DNA of 64,000 nucleotides from contig CM067345.1 in NCBI GenBank assembly GCA_034190875.2, positions 25,282,853 to 25,346,852 on the forward strand. The letters run 5' to 3'. The number at the start of each line of letters is the position of its first letter. The stretch's first letter is position 1. Shown here in pieces: positions 42,871 to 55,713 of the stretch. Below the pieces are notes generated by a model. It did not search any database, had not been told where the DNA came from, and saw only the letters and a program-made list of their open reading frames with translations. Made by a program: the position numbers and the translations under genes. This DNA comes from Urechis unicinctus. Lineage: Eukaryota; Annelida; Polychaeta; Xenopneusta; Urechidae.

Positions 42871-44702
42871 TGCAGAAAAGACTCTCACCTTCAATGACAT
42901 ATGGTGTCAAATCGTCCAAGGGAAAAAAATAGCATCATAAACCTAAGGAGTTTGCAATGGATGGACTAATTGCGGCCGCCAGTCTGCGCATTGATGGATG
43001 AGGTAATGATGATGATAAAGAGGGCAGCGGGGATTCGAGAGACGTCGGTGGGAGTGACTCTCCTCATTTTGCCCGCCCCCTGGACCGTTCGTCCGCCCCC
43101 AACCATACCCACGCCTCATGCCACTTGACGCCCGGCAGGAACGGGAAGCTCACTACCTCCTGGCAAATGGGGATATATTGATTCGCCCGTGGCGCTGCCG
43201 TTTAGTTCTTGGCAGTTCAAGACAAGGCGTGCAGTTCAAAGCAAAGAGGGCGCCATCGAACACTTGTCAGCTCACGGAGATAACACGAGGTCCAAACTTT
43301 TGTTGTTTGCCGAATTGAATACTTTTGATATCGATCAAGTCTTGCAGTCGTACATTGACCCCGATGCCATATTAGCTGAGCTGCTCACATCTTGTAACCT
43401 GCGCATTGAACTGGTATACCTGTGCGACCCTTCGTGATTATTAATCATCTCAGGTAAAGCCTATTCGGGGTATAGTTGATTGCTGTGATTTGGTGGAATT
43501 AGTGTAGCTACGGGCGGACAGCACGCGATCATCAGAGCTCCACCTTGACCTTACAAGAAGGCAGTGCTGTCTTCGGAGAAAAACTCGTTCGTGATTGTGC
43601 AGATGATGTGCCGCACAATGTGTCTGCATTCCCAGGCTATTGTGTGACTCGGCATACATCGTCTGTCTTCGATGAAGAAAGACCCCTTCAACAAAACAAG
43701 GTAAGGACATGTGTTCTTCCATCTCTCCCTTTCGCTAATCCGCTGTCACGTTCTCGTAATAAGAAAGTCGCCAATTTGCCTAATATATAAGCCGGAAACA
43801 TTACTCAAAATGCATTGTTGTCACTTATCCGGTAACCAATACAGTAGCTATGCTTTGGACCTTAGCTCCATCGCTCATCTTCTAGCGGGAAGTTTTAAGA
43901 GATTTTGTCGCCAATGTGGAGCCTTCTCGTATGTTTCACATTGTCTAGAAAACGAAATATTTATGATGTCAGAACAGACTTATCATGGCAACGATGATAA
44001 GCTCGATGATGGCGTCATGATGACTGTAAGCGGCATATGACTGCTATGCGGAAAAACCATACATCAAAAAGCGTGTTCACTTTCCAAATTATTTTATTGG
44101 AATATTGCTATAGTGTTGTAACATAATCAGTATTGATGTCAAGACACAACCCCGTTCCAGGATTGCACGACAAGCTAACAATGATTTGTCGGGAACACAA
44201 ACTATCCATTATAGATGTCTGTTGATATTGCCTAAGAGTAACTGAACTTTGTTCATCCAAGATGATCTGTCATGGTACGACATTTACCATATTACACACA
44301 CAATGTCATTAGACAGATGGATTGGATATCCCAGTGTTATGCTGAGGGAGGGGTGATGATTCAGCCACAGAGATCCGTCGTACTCTTGGGCGTTCGTCGG
44401 GCGTGATCTGAGACAATCGAGCATGGCTTCTCTCTTGTAATTAGTTGCTGTTGTCCAGGAGCCAGCGATCGATACCACCGGCGACAGCAGCTCAAGTCTC
44501 TTTATTCAGTAATATCCGGATATTAAATAGCATATCAGAGTTACTGAAATAATTAATTCATTATCTCTCGGTACACATCAACTAATGTTGATTTTGAATG
44601 ACATAAGGCAATAAATTCACTACAATATTGCATCGACTTACGTACCAAATATTCAGATTGGTCCTAAATGCATACTCAATAAATTATACACGTGTATTTT
44701 TT
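42871..44702. other. Upstream region of the LRR gene
   Basis: Contains open frames at 43118-43318, 43189-43437 and 43545-43790 without recognisable domains. The last is followed at about 43699 by a GTAAGG donor-like site, so part may be non-coding 5' exon. At 44690-44707 a pyrimidine run ending TTGTCAG, six nt before the LRR start codon, looks like a 3' splice site, so a 5' UTR intron is likely. Confidence 0.35.
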
Positions 44703-44713
44703 GTCAGATACGC

Positions 44714-46522
44714 ATGATGTATGTACGGATGGGGACGTTGGTCACGGTGCTGCTGATGCTGGGACCACTACATTCCGCCGACACCCGCCACCACAGACGC
44801 CACAGACCTGAGCTGCCGCGCCATATCCTTTCTGACCTCAGCTTACCTCCGCTCCCGGACCCACCTGCTAATCGCGGCTCTCACCACCCAGGTAGAGGTG
44901 AATCGGATAGATGCGAGTTTCATCTACCTAATGGATGCTCCTGTTCTAAATCCAGTCCTCTAGTGACATACAGTATCACGTGTTTCCAGGCTAATCTGCT
45001 TCACATTCCCAAGATTGATATCGGACCAAAACTCATTAAGACTCTGAACCTAGAGGCCAATCACCTGTCGCGCATCCAAATGGGCGACTTCTATGGCCTC
45101 AAGATAGAACGGCTTCTCTTGGCTAACAACAGCTTAGATTCCTTACCGCTTCTTGCATTTTGGGGTTTGGAATTCCACCTGAAGACCCTGGACCTGAGCT
45201 ATAACTACCTAGTAAGGGTGCCTTCCGACGCCCTGCGGCTCCTTCGCAACCTTCGCTCCCTCAGCCTCACAGCGAACAGGATAACAGCATTGTACCATTA
45301 TGATTTCGGCTACCTACAGCAGCTTAACGTTCTCACCCTTGACAAGAACCCCATAGCTCAGCTCTCAACTGCTGCCTTCCTGGGCACGCAACTCTCTCTT
45401 GTCAGTCTCAACTCTATCGACCTCAGTGACGGCCTGGGTACCATCTCAGCAGGTTGCTTTGATCACCTCAGGGGGCTCTCGCTGGCTAGTAACACAATTC
45501 ACAATATCCCTAGCGGTTGGTTTGGTAAGTTACAATCGTTGAAATATCTCAACTTGGAGAAGAACGATTTGAGGAATTTGGCTAATGATACTTTCACTGG
45601 GGTTGAGAATAGTCTCCACATTCTGGTCCTGAACAAGAACGCCTTCGATGAGGTGCCTCTGGATGCTCTGCGCAGTCTTCGCTTCTTGGTAACCATCCAA
45701 TTAAATGGCAATAACTTGGAGAAAATACATGCATCGTCATTCAATGGATCACACCTCCTGCAAAAACTAGACTTGAGCAGTAATTCTATTCGTCAACTAA
45801 ACACGCATGCTTTTCAAGGATTGGACAATATTGAGATGATTGACTTACGGTATAATCAGCTCATCATATTGGACGACCGAACATTTTATTGGTCACCTCC
45901 TGGCGACAGAAAGATCTATTTGTCTCATAATCCTTGGCTGTGTAATTGTGTAATGAAGTGGTTCAAGAGAGAACATAAGCGTGGAACGCGTTTAGCCACC
46001 ATATTTGCTGATTCCACGGAGATGATGTGTTCTCGCCCACAGGCTTTCCGCAACAGGCCTATACTACGACTCGGAGTGCGCGATTTTACCTGTAATCATA
46101 GCTATTATAATTACCACTATGAAACACAGGTGCAAAATCAAACCAACGGAGGTTGGCTGCTGGAAGAGAACGGAGATAACTATGACTATGAATATGAATA
46201 TTATGATTATGACGAAGGCTACGACGATGCATATTATGACGACGTCGATGAAGGCGAAGACGAAGACGATCTCGCGGATCGATATGATGAAGAACATAGC
46301 CAGGTGTTGGAACATCTGGATAAATATGACGAAGAACTCGACACATTCGACCTCGACACTTATAGGAGGTACAAAGAGATGACGGAAAGCCAGAGTGACA
46401 ATACAGAAACCCACCAGGCAAGCTATGAAAGCAGTGGGAGCGGCGACGAGAATGTTTATGATGATGACGACGACGCAGGCTATATTGATTACAGCGATCA
46501 AATCGACGTTCACGGATTGTGA
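44714..46522 (+). CDS. Secreted leucine-rich-repeat protein with acidic tyrosine-rich tail
   Basis: A single open exon of 602 aa. Residues 1-22 form a signal peptide (a second Met at residue 6 also fits). An LRR N-terminal cap has Cys67, 75, 77 and 90. About eleven extracellular-type LRRs follow (about 105-400; for example LKTLDLSYNYLVRVPSDAL). The LRR C-terminal cap runs from NPWLCNC (406-412) to DFTC (457-460). From about 485 the tail is rich in Asp, Glu and Tyr, with many Tyr inside acidic runs, the usual setting for tyrosine sulfation. ESSGSGDE (572-579) is a likely glycosaminoglycan attachment site. There is no membrane anchor. The layout recalls small leucine-rich proteoglycans with acidic tails (osteomodulin, fibromodulin, opticin), but the tail is C-terminal and the caps are of the general extracellular type, so I give no symbol. 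It probably acts in extracellular matrix. Confidence 0.9.
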   Translation: MMYVRMGTLVTVLLMLGPLHSADTRHHRRHRPELPRHILSDLSLPPLPDPPANRGSHHPGRGESDRCEFHLPNGCSCSKSSPLVTYSITCFQANLLHIPKIDIGPKLIKTLNLEANHLSRIQMGDFYGLKIERLLLANNSLDSLPLLAFWGLEFHLKTLDLSYNYLVRVPSDALRLLRNLRSLSLTANRITALYHYDFGYLQQLNVLTLDKNPIAQLSTAAFLGTQLSLVSLNSIDLSDGLGTISAGCFDHLRGLSLASNTIHNIPSGWFGKLQSLKYLNLEKNDLRNLANDTFTGVENSLHILVLNKNAFDEVPLDALRSLRFLVTIQLNGNNLEKIHASSFNGSHLLQKLDLSSNSIRQLNTHAFQGLDNIEMIDLRYNQLIILDDRTFYWSPPGDRKIYLSHNPWLCNCVMKWFKREHKRGTRLATIFADSTEMMCSRPQAFRNRPILRLGVRDFTCNHSYYNYHYETQVQNQTNGGWLLEENGDNYDYEYEYYDYDEGYDDAYYDDVDEGEDEDDLADRYDEEHSQVLEHLDKYDEELDTFDLDTYRRYKEMTESQSDNTETHQASYESSGSGDENVYDDDDDAGYIDYSDQIDVHGL

Positions 46523-46609
46523 AAGATAATGCACACCTCACACGAACTGTGTCAAGGTAATACTGACCATGACTGTCTAAATCACAAAATATTGTCAAAA
46601 TTCTAGAGC

Positions 46610-46615
46610 AATAAA
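46610..46615 (+). terminator. Polyadenylation signal of the LRR gene
   Basis: AATAAA 88 nt after the stop codon. Confidence 0.6.
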
Positions 46616-46928
46616 ATGTGGTTTAGTTTTTAAAATATATCGTTATCATGCAATTATTATTGTCAACATTAGTTATGCACTTCATATCGATAAGGAAGGT
46701 GTCAGCCCACGTCGATGTCCGCATCAGTTCACATGAGGCTACACATCAGCTGCGTTATAGTTTAGTGACGTACTGACGTATCTGCTATTAGGCACTGAGA
46801 TGGCTAAAAACCAAATAATTAATGATCATTTGATTTGAAGATCTTAGTACCATTAGAGACAAAACGATTCCGCTATTGTGGCTCATTATCCCTGAGACGC
46901 GATCGAGCTGAATTCTTTTTGAGCGACC

Positions 46929-48888
46929 AAGAAGAGCCAGTACGAGAAATAGGAGGACACAAGAAGAGCCAGTACGAGAAATAGGAGTTAACACAAGAAG
47001 AGCCAGTATGAGAAATAGGAGGACACAAGAAGAGCCAGTACGAGAAATAGGAGGACACAAGAAGAGCCAGTACGAGAAATAGGAGGACACAAGAAGAGCC
47101 ACTACGAGCAATAGGAGGACACAAGAAGAGCCAGTGAGAGAAATAGGAGGACACAAGAAGAGCCAGTACGAGAAATAGGATGGACACAAGAAGAGCCAGT
47201 ACGAGCAACATGAGGACACAAGAAGAGCCAGTACGAGAAATAGGAGGACACAAGATGAGCCAGTATGATAAATAGGAGGACACAATAAGAGCCAGTATGA
47301 GAAATAGGAGGACACAATAAGAGCCAGTACGAGCAATAGGAGGACACAATAAGAGCCAGTACGAGCAACATGAGGACACAAGAAGAGCCAGTATGAGCAA
47401 TAGGAGGACTCAAGATGAGCCAGTACGAGCAATAGGAGGACTCAAAAAGAGCCAGTATGAGAAATAGGAGGACGGAAGAAGAGCGAGTTTGAGAAATAGG
47501 AGGACACAATAAGAGCTAGCACGAGCAACATGAGGACACAAGAAGAGCCAGTATGAGCAATAGGAGGACACAAGATGAGCCAGTACGAGCAATAGGAGGA
47601 CTCAAAAAGAGCCAGTATGAGAAATAGGAGGACGAAAGAAGAGCGAGTTTGAGAAATAGGAGGACACAATAAGAGCTAGCACGAGCCATAGGAGGAAACA
47701 AGAAGAGCCAGTAAGAGAAATAGGAGGATATAAGAAGAGCCAGTACGAGCAATATTAGGACACAAGAAGAGCCAGTAAGAGAAATAGGAGGACACAAGAA
47801 GAGCGAGTTTGAGAAATAGGAGGACACAAGAAAAGCCAGTACGAGCAATATGAGGACACAAGAAGAGCCAGTACGAAAAATAAAAGGACACAAGAAGAGC
47901 CAGTATGAGAAATAGGAGGACACAAGAAGAGCCAGTAAGAGAAAAAGGAGGACGCAAGAAGAGCCAGTACGAGCAATAGGAGGACACAAGAAGAGCCAGT
48001 AAGAGAAATAGGAGGACACAAGAAGAGCCAGTACGAGATATAGGTGGACACAAGAAGAGCCAGTACGAGCAATAGGAGGACACAAGAAGAGCCAGTACGA
48101 GAAATAGGAGGACACAAGAAGAGCCAGTACGAGCAATAGGAGGACACAAGAAGAGCCAGTACGAGCAATAGGAGGACACAAGAAGAGCCAGTATGAGATA
48201 TAGGAGGACACAAGATGAGCCAGTATGAGAAATAGGAGGGCACAAGAAGAGACAGTACGAGCAATGGGAGGACACAAGAAGAGCCACTACGAGCAACATG
48301 AGGACAGAAGAAGAGCTAGTACGAGAAATAGGAGGACACATGAAGAGCCAGTATGAGAAATAGGAGGACACAAGAAGAGCCAGTACGAGCAATAGGAGGA
48401 CACAAGAAGAGCCAGCACGAGCAATAGAGGACACAAGAAGAGCCAGTACGAGAAATAGGAGGACACAATAAGAGCCAGTACGAGCAATAGGAGGACACAA
48501 GAAGAGCCAGTACGAGCAACATGAGGATACAAGAAGAGCCAGTATGAGCAATTGGAGGACACAAGATGAGCCAGTACGAGCAATAGGAGGACACAAAAAG
48601 AGTCAGTACGAGAAAAAGGAGGACACAAGAAGAGCGAGTTTGAGAAATAGGAGGACACAAGAAGAGCTAGTACGAGCCATAGAAGGACACAAGAAGAGCC
48701 AGAAAGAGAAATAGGAGGATATAAGAAGAGCCAGTACGAGCAATAGGAGGACACAAGAAGAGCCAGTACGAGAAATAGGAGGACACAAGAAGAGCCAGTA
48801 CGAGCAATAGGAGGACACAAGAAGAGACAGCACGAGCAATAAGAGGACACAAGAAGAGCCAGTACGAGAAATAGGAGGACACAAGAAG
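46929..48888. repeat. 32-bp minisatellite, about 61 units, with 160-bp higher-order repeat
   Basis: Head-to-tail 32-bp units built around AGAAGAGCCAGTACGAG, then A/C-AATAGGAGGACACA. Units are mostly 85-100% alike. A variant with GAGCGAGTTT recurs at 47481, 47641 and 47801, exactly 160 bp (five units) apart, and again at 48632, so blocks of units were copied together. On the minus strand no frame meets a stop within the standard unit, so 96 nt give a 32-residue hydrophobic repeat (Ser-Tyr-Trp-Leu-Phe-Leu-Cys-Pro-Pro-Ile and so on). The array begins about 400 bp after the LRR stop codon. Confidence 0.95.
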
Positions 48889-51800
48889 ATATTTAACGTG
48901 AGGTTGTTCGCAGGACGACATATTATGAACATAATTTCTACTTGTTCATGGGTTGAAGTGGATGCGGCAAATGTCACGGCATAGAGACCTCCGATCTTAT
49001 ATATCTCTCAAGATGAAAAGAAGAGACAGTAATGTATGAGCTCTATTGTATTCTAAGTTCAAATGTAGTCACAAAATGATACAGATGGTGTGATAGTTAG
49101 GAATTCTTGTGGCCAGGCTTACCATTTGGCATTCACGATGAGGATTATATACGGATGGCGCAGCATTACTCGTGATGTTGTCATGTTAGCTCTTTGATTG
49201 AATCCGAGAGGTTATTCACATCTCTCAATACATTTTGTATTTTCATTTACTGCGGCTTATGAAGAATAGCCCCTAGGGAAATTAACATTTCCAAGGCGCA
49301 CGTCACTGTTGTGCCATTATGACGAGGCATTTGCAAAGAAATCATTTGCTATTCACCTGACTAGAGTGCTAATATCGGGGTGCTTGCATCGCCTCGGACC
49401 AGCTATGTCTCCTATTATGGTCGTTAAGTATATTCACCAACACACGCAGTAACTTGTCTGGATTTGACAGTGTATTGACAAAGCTCTGGAGTACATTAAC
49501 GTCAGAGCAGAATTTGAGTCCAACAAATTAGGATAGAACTCAATAGAAGGATAAAAATATTCCATGTATTGTTTTCAGTCAATGAGTCATTCCATTTTGA
49601 ATAAACAGGAAACACATTGAACAACGACTGCTCGAGATGGAAGTCGACCAAGTAAAAAGTCAACATGGGCGATTCACGGCCTCATAACGGATTCCAATGA
49701 ATATAGTGCGTTTTTACGAGCCGTCTGTGATTATGTAAGGCGTCATCGCCACCAACAATGTCATGTTTTGTTTATAACAATGCAGATAAATGAGCAGCCT
49801 ATTGAATGACATTTGATCCTTGCCCAGATTGGTCTATATTTATCAGATTGTTCCGTGATGCCGCAAATACATGTATGATGGAGTATACTCGCGCGTGTTA
49901 AGCTTGAATATTATGACATTTGTATGCGCTGGGAACCCTGCACTGTAACCTGGTAACAACGTTCAAATAACAAATTGTATTGCCACTGTCTTCTTTTTAT
50001 ATTTTAACCCCATGTGACAAACTGCCTAGAACATTGATATTTCCGGTCAGCTCTGGATAATTGATGGCAGCCCTAAATGTGGAATTCGTTCTGATCAGGA
50101 AAGCACAGTGAATGGGTTATGTCATTAGGGGATTCAAATCTTGCCGTTATTGATCCAAATTTGTTCGATCGACTCACATGAAAATGCATAGTTTCGAGTA
50201 CAGCATTTAGCCATTAGTGGTTGCAATATCTGAAGTAGCGAACTATATATGTTCACTCGGGAGTATTTTAAACAGGCTGGAAGAGGCGGTAACCGTCACG
50301 GTCGCGTGTGTCTTTCTTTAAGGGAACAAAGCATTACAAACAACGCAGTCTGGAGAGATAAGGTTGAATCAGATGTTGATCACACGGTGGATGCCTTGAT
50401 ATCAGTAGTTATCTTTAATGCACATCACGTGTTCACGTGAACATTGCAGTTTTAGCACACAGCGGACGAAATGGAATGGAAGTATGGTAGAGCAAAAAGA
50501 GCGTCGATTTCTTTAACATCTATCTATCCGCAACGCATGTATTACCACTCATAACATTAAGTCGCACATAGTATTGCCCAAACACAGTAATAACCCAATT
50601 AAAAGCCAAATATGCCATGCTATTTTATTGATTTCAGATACTTAGAGCCGACGCCAAACTAAATTAAATAGTACATGGAAATTTAAACAGGGCCAAATAT
50701 AAATGTCATAGTCTTGCCTGTTAAAAATCAAGACCGCACACTATTTGATTCATTATTTCGGTTCCGAATCGAATACACGTTACTCCCACAATGCTACATC
50801 AGATAAATATTTTTGCGGCTGTAACTATAGAAATAAAACAAGCTACCGATAACAGCGTATTAGCATATGAATGTATTTAACATGCTAAATAGCCACAGTT
50901 TGTTGGCGAATGCCTTATTGCAACCAAAACCACAACTGAATTAGATCGTTTCAGCACTAATTCGCATGCGGATGAAGATGCTATTCACGTGTTTAGGCGT
51001 TTAGAAAGAAGATGGACCATACATTGATTTCCATAATCAGCCCACTGTGCTGAAAACTGTATTTACGACCAAAATATGTATAAACATCATGGAGGTGATC
51101 AAATTCACCGTCTGTACATTCCTTCAGTGAAATGATGAGTCAATTTGTTATGTGAGATATGAATGGTCCTGTGTGAAACATTTTTGTAAACAAGTCATAT
51201 GCGAAGTTGCCGTTTGAACATTAATGCACTTATAATTAACATTCTCTGGTATTGAAGTACTTGTTTATATAATTCATAAAATGCATATAATGTTGATGAA
51301 AACATACGTGATAAATGGAACTTTATTATAAACGATCCATTAGTAAACAAATGTAGTTTCAGATCAGGCTCTGATTATATAAGTGGTTCCAGTACAAAAA
51401 ATAACCTGTTTGCTATAACAATTATCTCAGCTAGGAATGTTTGCATCACATACCATCCTCTCCACGATAAGGAAATATACGAGTCACAGAGGAATGATGA
51501 CACGCATATCACCAGACAATTACTCTTCTGGCCTTGTCCTAGGAGAATAATATATCATGAATATATGACACGGCCTTGTCTTAGTACAAGGCAAGACCGA
51601 CAAGTGGAGCTTTACTTTCAAAACCCAGCAATTGATAACAAATTTGTGGCCCGGTCTAAAACATCATGAATGTATGAAAAGGCCAGGTCTAAGCACAAAC
51701 AAGGACTGACAAGCGGAGTTTTATTTGCAGCACGTAGCAGATAGTAACAAATGTGCTGGCCAGACTTGCTGCAGCAGCGTTGTACGCAGAAGATCAATGA

Positions 51801-52488
51801 CCGCTTCTTAATACGATTCCAAAATCCCATACGAACGGCAAATAATGTAAGCATAATGACATGGATCAGATTGTAATTCCGGGAGATAAATCTAGATATA
51901 TGCCAGACACCAGTTGTGGCTAAAACTACGTTTGACCTAAAACTGTTAGAAAAAATACAGTTACAGAAATCATTCGAGTATTGCCGTAGCTAACGGTTAA
52001 GTTTCAAACTATAATCCGGATATTTGCCAAGAATCAATTAAAGGCCTGAGTTGACGAATGATGAACCTTAACCACAAGCCCACTCAGACATGAGTGAAAT
52101 GGACAAAAAAGACGACGAAAAACATATTCATAGTGTCCCTAGTACCGTCACTGGTCACTGGAGAAATACATCTCCCATGAAAACCCCAAAATATATAGCC
52201 AGTCACATATAAAGCTTAACCTAGGATACCAGATAAGACACACAATGTCGAATCTGTGATCCTGACAGGCGTAAATGCCTTTCGTATAATCGGCAAACAA
52301 ACTTTGACAGATCGTTCAAATCATGTGAAAAGTAAATATATCCGTAGCACCCAAACTACACGCCTTCTGATTGGCTGATATAGATGTCGATGATAATAGG
52401 GCCGAGTGACGACTGTATGTATCCAAGGTTGCTAACGATAGTAAATTTCGACAAATCAGATACAAATTGGATTTATTAACAATATTAG
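48889..52488. other. Gene-poor AT-rich region
   Basis: No coding frames with support and no tandem arrays. Two related phrases (GGCCTTGTCTTAGTACAAG near 51574 and GGCCAGGTCTAAGCACAA near 51681) suggest a weak, old duplication of about 110 bp. Confidence 0.35.
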
Positions 52489-52720
52489 GTATGTATGTAT
52501 GTATGTATGTATGTATGTATGTATGTATGTATGTATGTATGTATGTATGTATGTATGTATGTATGTATGTATGTATGTATGTATGTATGTATGTATGTAT
52601 GTATGTATGTATGTATGTATGTATGTATGTATGTATGTATGTATGTATGTATGTATGTATGTATGTATGTATGTATGTATGTATGTATGAATGTATGTAT
52701 GTATGTATGTATGTATGTGT

Positions 52721-52770
<50 letters not shown>

Positions 52771-52857
52771 ATGTATGTATGTATGTATGTATGTATGTAT
52801 GTATGTATGTATGTATGTATGTATGTATGTATGTATGTATGTATGTATGTATGAATG
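52488..52857. repeat. (GTAT)n microsatellite with a central GT run
   Basis: About 370 bp of GTAT tetranucleotide, nearly pure, with one (GT)n segment at about 52717-52753. Met-Tyr-Val-Cys frames are artefacts. Confidence 0.98.
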
Positions 52858-52975
52858 TGGGTATGTAAGTAGGTCGGCAGGTGGGTAGGTAATTATGTAG
52901 GTATGTAGCTAAGTTGCTAGGTTGCTAGTGGCAAGGTCGGTAGGTAGGTCGGTAGGTAGGTAGGTACCATTATAT
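52858..52975. repeat. Degenerate GTAG-type simple sequence
   Basis: Decayed continuation of the tetranucleotide array, dominated by GTAGGT and GGTAGGTCGGTAGG. Confidence 0.75.
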
Positions 52976-54354
52976 ATAGTTAGGGAAGTATCACTTTAGG
53001 CTAGTTTGTTCCAACAGGCTGTTCGCCTTTCACGTTTTATAATCTGGCATATCTACACCGTTCTTTGACGATCTCGTTGAAGCTGCGCCTGGCGTCATTT
53101 CAGAGGATAGTTGGTGGCATTTTCTATTATTTTCTATTGTGCTGGGTATCTGCTGTAAAACACGCATGCAAAAAATGGACGTTGATTTTGGTAATCCATG
53201 AGATGGATGAATTGCTGGAAAGCCTGCAAGTCCAGTAACAGAGCAAAAACACGTAATGGTGATTGATAAGGCTAATAGAACAAACAGCTAAATGAGCGAA
53301 TCGAGTATATTTGTTGATGCGCGTATTTTTTGTGTCATCAAGCATGGCTTTATTCATCAAGATCTTCAACCACTGCTGGTAAGGCAAATGCCTTAAAAAA
53401 AGTACAAGAACCTGAACGGACGCAGTACAGGGTTTTGACAAGAGTGGTGATAACGTGCGTTATTCTGTTACAGTGTAGATAAATTTTGTAATAATGTCCA
53501 GCTCTTTCAATATCCTTAACATACCTATAAGCGGATATCAAATATTACCGTGCGAACCGTAAACATTGTAACCCATGCATCCAAGGAGGCATTCCAGCGA
53601 ATAGTAGTAATGTGAAATGTGACTGTGTACAATTAAAGACAGTGATATTGAGTTAAGGCTATGGTGAAGTTGTATTGATGCTAGTATAACGATATTTTCC
53701 TGTAGACATATATACTGTAGCATAAGTGCCGTTGGTTATCTAGTCCTAAACCGCAACACATTGGTTGGCAAAACATTATTGACAGTATCTTTCCATTTGC
53801 AAAAAATCAGCTTTTCAATTTGAAATAAAGACCCTTCAGATAGACCCTCCAGCATAAAAATGTCTACTAAACGATCCCTGGTAAACACTTAACGGTTAAT
53901 GAATGAGCACATAATATTGCCTTTTATATCACAATAATCTTGAATTCAAATAAAATGTTACATTTTAAAGGGCTGCTTTTATTCTGTTGTGGCACTGGAT
54001 GATTGATATTTGCGGTTGTATCGTTGTGGTCACACTCATAGCAGGCATATCACCATATAGTGGCTCTCCTTGTCTGGTCTCTGGGGTCAAATAGGTTATG
54101 ATGGTCAGACACCAACGAGGCTAAGTGAGAGTATATTCTGACATGTGGATTCTTTACTGTCGGTGTACCGCCATTGGTAATGTGTTGCGCCGGCATAGTC
54201 TTGACATGCACATTATGTAAATGATATTTGTTACAAAGAGCCCATACTCGTTTTCAAGGTCACATTAACGTCTCTGAACATTTATTCTAGGCGCAAATTA
54301 CAGCTTAACATATATCTTTATTGCGTATATAGAGGGCATAACATTTTGATATGT
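52976..54354. other. Intergenic, nothing recognised
   Basis: AT-rich sequence. Short open frames only (for example minus strand 53127-53441, 104 residues, no motif). Confidence 0.35.
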
Positions 54355-54446
54355 AGACACGCAACACCATCTTGATCATTAGCAATGCATACTGTTATGA
54401 AGACACGCAACACCATCTTGATCATTAGCGATGCATACTGTTATGA
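54355..54446. repeat. 46-bp tandem duplication
   Basis: Two adjacent 46-bp copies starting AGACACGCAACACCATCTTG with a single difference (AGCAATGC versus AGCGATGC). A recent duplication. Confidence 0.95.
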
Positions 54447-55596
54447 ATCAGCTACATACGAAGGCACAAGAGGTTACACGCCAAATAGCCAAACGGCCAC
54501 TCACTCATTTTGTGTCATTTCTACATTATTGGGGGTGATGTATTAGACATGTGGGAATATCTAGTTAATGTGATATGATACAGAGAAAGACGGCCTTCAT
54601 TAGTAGGTGAGAGCCATAATAAGGGATAGAAAGGTGCATGTTTATGCTTGTCATACACCCTATTTAAAGAAGGTTAACACTGGTTTCATTGGTTATGACG
54701 TGTTGTTTGACATTAGCTATTCAAACAACTGAATCTTCAATGAACATGGTATGTGGTCTGGTGCGGTGATTATTGTCATAATATTCACCTTACTGTAGTA
54801 CGAATATTTTCAGGATACATTACTTCAAAAATGTGTTCGTATTCATGATCCGATGGTGCGATACGGATGAGCATATTTTGTAGTTGTGTAACATCAAATC
54901 GGTGTGGCTTTGCCTGTCTGATAAGCTCGTTTCCAACAAAAGCCACATATAAATCATATCATCAACAACTAAGATGATTATCGATACAACGCGTTGTCTA
55001 AACGAGTAATCAAAAGCCGTTTATATGAGACGCAATATGCGTTCCCTACCGCATTGCTTTTGTAGAGTGTCAGGTATGTCATAACGCATGCTCGCCTGTG
55101 GCAGTTGATATGTCGTCATCAAAATTAAAAGCCGTCAAAACGAATCAAAAAACTTATCAAAATATAATTAATATCCAATATGTGTCACACGAGAACAGCC
55201 CAGCCTGCGCGAGTCGCATGACAGTCAATATCTCATAGCGAATGGATCAACAAAGCAATAAAGGAAAAATTAAATTGGCATTCGCGTGAAGCCAGAGAGA
55301 TACAGCATATCATTGTATCTAGCAACTGCTTGAGCTGTTTTGACTGTTCAGTTTGCATAGACAATCGTTTATGCAATCGGCTGATACAAAATTGTATATT
55401 AAACGTAGGCAACATGCAAAACATAATATGCTACTCCGTTGGTTTGTCACTTCCATATGCCACTCCCACTTGAGAAAATAAGTTTATACCACGAAAATGT
55501 TGGAAGTAATTAAGAGATTCTAACTTAGCAGATAGAATCATAAAATGTTGGAGCTTCACAATAATGTCATAATCATACGCGCATTGAGGGATACAA

Positions 55597-55713
55597 GTCA
55601 AGGTCCCTAGCCCCGGGCTGCGGGCCGTATTTACATGTTAATGATATGCAATACTGCGCGCCAGCAGGGCGTGAAGCGTAGCGAAACCCTTGTAGTCTGG
55701 GACGCAGACTATT
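55597..55713 (+). repeat. Dispersed repeat, copy 3
   Basis: Begins GTCAAGGTCCCTAGCC, then GTATTTACATGTTAATGATA, GAAGCGTAGCGAAACCC and AGTCTGGGACGCAGACT. Same element as 38972-39085; inverted relative to 7035-7113. Confidence 0.75.

Noticed and set aside
46064..46598. 156- and 170-residue minus-strand frames opposite the LRR tail
   Set aside because: They are shadows of the acidic GAY/TAY-rich codons of the LRR protein; the plus frame has signal peptide, LRRs and caps.
47676..48596. 306-residue multi-membrane protein on the minus strand
   Set aside because: It is the translation of the 32-bp minisatellite. Overlapping frames show the same peptide shifted, with no start context, splice sites or unique domain.
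46929..48888. CRISPR array (regular 32-bp repeats)
   Set aside because: There are no spacers: units are directly adjacent, vary in sequence, and the surrounding genes are eukaryotic with introns.
52467..52888. Met-Tyr-Val-Cys repeat proteins
   Set aside because: Translations of the GTAT tetranucleotide array.
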